NCBI GenBank assembly: GCA_947471245.1
Contig: CANIXM010000103.1
Coordinates: forward strand, 1-6,919
DNA: 6,919 nucleotides
DNA from: Paludibacteraceae bacterium
GTDB lineage: Bacteria > Bacteroidota > Bacteroidia > Bacteroidales > Paludibacteraceae
Direction: 5' to 3'
The notes under the pieces were generated by a model. The model worked only from the letters and a program-made list of their open reading frames with translations. It did not search any database and was not told the DNA's origin. Of the stretch, positions 4,380-6,919 are shown piece after piece; position 1 is the stretch's first letter; the number at the start of each line of letters is the position of its first letter. The position numbers and the translations under genes are program-made.

Positions 4380-6919
4380 ATGAAAAATTATAAGTTATTG
4401 AACAATGTGTTTGGCTGGTTAGCATTTGCTATTGCTGCTGTTACTTATTTACTAACCATGGAGCCAACAGCCAGTTTTTGGGATTGTGGTGAGTTTATTT
4501 CTTCTGCTTTTAAACTCGATGTGGGTCACCCTCCTGGTGCTCCATTTTTTATGTTGATGGGGCATTTCTTTGCATTGTTTGCCAAAGATACCACTCAGGT
4601 GGCCTATATGGTCAATTCCCTTTCGGCTTTAGCTAGTGCCGCCACTATTTTGTTTTTGTTTTGGACCATTACAAATATTGCTAGGAGTATTGTAATAAAG
4701 TCAGAAGAAGATTACACCACTAGCAATATTATAGCCATTCTGGGTACTGGATTAGTGGGTGCATTGGCGTATACTTTTTCAGATACATTTTGGTTTTCCG
4801 CTGTGGAAGGTGAGGTGTATGCTTCTTCTTCTTTGTTTACAGCCATTGTTTTTTGGGCAATATTGAAGTGGGAGAGCGTTGCTGAAGACAGAGGATCAGA
4901 TCGTTGGTTGATTCTTATTGCTTATTTAATGGGCTTGTCCATCGGTGTCCACTTGTTGAATTTGCTAGCTATTCCAGCTATTGTATTGGTTTATTACTTC
5001 AAAAACTATAATACCAGCACTCGTGGTGTAGTACTGGCAATGTTAGCCTCATTTGTCATCTTGGCATTTGTACTTTATGGGCTGATACCAGGTTCTGTAG
5101 AAGTGGCAAGTTGGTTTGAACTTTTGTTTGTAAACAAGCTAGGCTTTTCGTTCAACACGGGACTTTATGTGTATTTATTCCTTGCAGTAGGGCTACTTAG
5201 CTGGGCCATATACGAAAGCTATGTAGATAAAAGCTATTTGAGAATGACCATTGCTTTTGTGTTGGCTTTTACGATAGTTGGGATGCCATTTTTGGGAAGT
5301 AGTGTGTGGCTTGGTTTGTTGATTATTGCTGCTATATCTGCATTTTTCTACTTCAAACGCGAAATTGTAACTAGCCGTTGGTTAAATACGCTGTTGGTAA
5401 TGATGACTGTATTGATGATTGGTTATTCTACTTATGCGGTGATAGTGATTCGCTCTTCAGCTAAACCAACCATGGATCAGAACGCACCAGACAATGTGTT
5501 TTCGCTAAAATACTATTTGAATCGCGTGCAGTATGGCGACAACGGACATTTATTGTATGGTCCAGTGTATAGTGCACCAGTCAAATTGAAAATTGAAGGC
5601 GAAACCTGTATTCCTGTCACCAAGAAGGGCGACGCGATGTATACTAAAAAGCCCAAAAAGTCGCCAACAGATAAAGATGAGTATTTACTCACTGGGTATA
5701 GAACGGAGTATGTGAAGAATGAACAATTTGAAATGCTCTTTCCACGTATGTATAGCACTTCATCATCGCATATCGAAGCCTATAAGAATTGGGCAAACAT
5801 CAAAGGTACTCCTATCACGTTTGATTATTGTGGTCAGCAACGCACCGAAATCAAACCAACCTTTGGTGAGAACATCAAATTTTTCTTCGAATATCAAGTG
5901 TTGTATATGTACATGCGCTATTTTATGTGGAATTTTAGCGGACGACAAAACGACCTTCAAGGTAGTGGCGAAGTGGACAAAGGTAACTGTATCACAGGAT
6001 TTGGATTTATAGATAATGCGTTACTTGGTGATCAAACCAATATGCCTGCTGAATTTTCAAAAAACAAAGGACATAATGTCTATTATTTGCTCCCATTGTT
6101 GTTGGGTGTGATTGGTATGATTTATATGTTCAAGTCTGGCAAGAAAGGCAAAGAGGGCTTTTGGATAACTGCACTGTTGTTTTTCTTGACAGGGCTAGCT
6201 ATTGTAATCTATCTCAATCAAACCCCTTACCAAGCTCGTGAGCGGGACTATGCTTACGCAGGTTCGTTTTATGCTTTTTGTATTTGGATTGGATTTGGAG
6301 TATTGGGATTGTACAAGCTGATTGAAAAATATGTACCAAAGACAGTCGCAGCTACTTTAGTTAGTGTTCTTTGTCTGGGTGTGCCAGCACTGATGGCGCA
6401 GCAAAACTGGGACGATCACGACCGTAGCAATCGTTATACTTGTCGTGATTTTGGAGCAAACTACCTACATTCATGTGAAGAGAATGCCATCATTTTTACC
6501 AATGGTGATAATGATACTTTCCCGCTTTGGTACAACCAAGAAGTAGAAGGCACCAGAACCGATGTGCGTGTATGTAACTTGAGTTATCTACAAACAGACT
6601 GGTACATCAATCAAATGAAACGTGGAGCATATAACTCAGCACCACTACCCATATCGTGGACTGAAAAAGATTATATGGATGGGAAAAATGAAGTCGTGTC
6701 CGTAGATTCTATGATGCCAGGTGCGTTGGAATTAAAGACAGCTTATGACTTTGTGCTAAGTACCGACCCACAAACCAAAATGCAAGGCGAAGCTTTTATT
6801 CCTTCCAAGAAAGTGTATATCAATGTAGATGCGGCTCAGGTGCTAAAAACCAAAACTGTACCTGCTGAAAGAGCTTCGGAAATATTGCCACGTCTGGATA
6901 TTAACCTATCACGCCAAAT
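4380..6919 (+). CDS. DUF2723 (TMEM260-like) polytopic membrane protein, probable glycosyltransferase, N-terminal 846 residues
   Basis: The frame opens at ATG 4380 and is uninterrupted to the window edge, so the C-terminus is missing. The N-terminal membrane domain carries the family signature: LLTMEPTASFWDCGEFI (24-40), GHPPGAPFF (49-57), AVEGEVYA (141-148) and GVHLLNLL (189-196), with many hydrophobic helices up to about residue 360. A large polar region follows (about 362-566), opening with NVFSLKYYLNRVQYGD (372-387). More helices lie near 567-583, 594-612, 625-645 and 656-672, with YLNQTPYQARERDYAYAGSF (611-630) between them. The last part is polar: QNWDDHDRSNRY (675-686) and FTNGDNDTFPLWYNQEVEG (706-724). 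DUF2723 proteins are related to eukaryotic TMEM260, a protein O-mannosyltransferase of GT-C type, so transfer of a sugar from a lipid carrier to exported proteins is plausible; the bacterial substrate is not shown here. Acidic residues in DCGEF and EGE are candidates for the active site. Confidence 0.88.
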   Translation, partial: MKNYKLLNNVFGWLAFAIAAVTYLLTMEPTASFWDCGEFISSAFKLDVGHPPGAPFFMLMGHFFALFAKDTTQVAYMVNSLSALASAATILFLFWTITNIARSIVIKSEEDYTTSNIIAILGTGLVGALAYTFSDTFWFSAVEGEVYASSSLFTAIVFWAILKWESVAEDRGSDRWLILIAYLMGLSIGVHLLNLLAIPAIVLVYYFKNYNTSTRGVVLAMLASFVILAFVLYGLIPGSVEVASWFELLFVNKLGFSFNTGLYVYLFLAVGLLSWAIYESYVDKSYLRMTIAFVLAFTIVGMPFLGSSVWLGLLIIAAISAFFYFKREIVTSRWLNTLLVMMTVLMIGYSTYAVIVIRSSAKPTMDQNAPDNVFSLKYYLNRVQYGDNGHLLYGPVYSAPVKLKIEGETCIPVTKKGDAMYTKKPKKSPTDKDEYLLTGYRTEYVKNEQFEMLFPRMYSTSSSHIEAYKNWANIKGTPITFDYCGQQRTEIKPTFGENIKFFFEYQVLYMYMRYFMWNFSGRQNDLQGSGEVDKGNCITGFGFIDNALLGDQTNMPAEFSKNKGHNVYYLLPLLLGVIGMIYMFKSGKKGKEGFWITALLFFLTGLAIVIYLNQTPYQARERDYAYAGSFYAFCIWIGFGVLGLYKLIEKYVPKTVAATLVSVLCLGVPALMAQQNWDDHDRSNRYTCRDFGANYLHSCEENAIIFTNGDNDTFPLWYNQEVEGTRTDVRVCNLSYLQTDWYINQMKRGAYNSAPLPISWTEKDYMDGKNEVVSVDSMMPGALELKTAYDFVLSTDPQTKMQGEAFIPSKKVYINVDAAQVLKTKTVPAERASEILPRLDINLSRQ

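Noticed and set aside
5513..6012. ORFs on both strands between 5513 and 6012
   Set aside because: They lie wholly inside the continuous DUF2723 frame and show no family features.

Overview
The window looks like chromosomal DNA of a member of the Bacteroidota (Bacteroidetes). The evidence is a gliding-motility type ABC permease (GldF), a surE/small membrane protein/lpxB cluster, a long DUF2723 membrane protein with Bacteroidota-type motifs, a PagL-like protein with a Bacteroidota-style sequence, AT-rich leaders without Shine-Dalgarno sequences, and matches to the Bacteroidota -7 promoter element TAnnTTTG. The sequence is moderately AT-rich. I see no phage genes, transposase, tRNA, rRNA or CRISPR array.

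Layout. (1) Bases 1-506, minus strand: the N-terminal 168 residues of a PagL-like lipid A deacylase-family (acyloxyacyl hydrolase) protein, cut by the window edge. (2) Bases 507-604: a divergent promoter region. (3) Bases 605-1330, plus: gldF, without the gldG that usually follows it. (4) Bases 1331-1568: a spacer with a weak AT-rich inverted repeat, a GC-rich foldable patch and a possible 23-codon ORF. (5) Bases 1569-3928, plus: surE, a 100-residue membrane protein that overlaps surE by ATGA, and lpxB. The small gene and lpxB are separated by 150 bases holding an 8-bp tandem repeat and a nested GC-rich hairpin. (6) Bases 3929-4379: a 451-base repeat-rich spacer with a good promoter, a 7-codon mini-ORF, four 30-bp tandem repeats, four 8-bp repeats and a near-perfect palindrome. 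(7) Bases 4380-6919, plus: the first 846 residues of a DUF2723 (TMEM260-like) polytopic membrane protein, open at the window end.

The theme is the cell envelope: LpxB builds lipid A, the PagL-like protein may trim it, GldF belongs to the gliding-associated ABC transporter, and the DUF2723 protein is probably a membrane glycosyltransferase. SurE is a housekeeping nucleotidase. The protein-coding content is ordinary for the phylum. What deserves a second look is the non-coding DNA: three gaps carry tandem repeats or foldable elements, and the 3929-4379 gap places a hairpin-rich array between a promoter and the DUF2723 gene. I find no convincing new multi-gene system.
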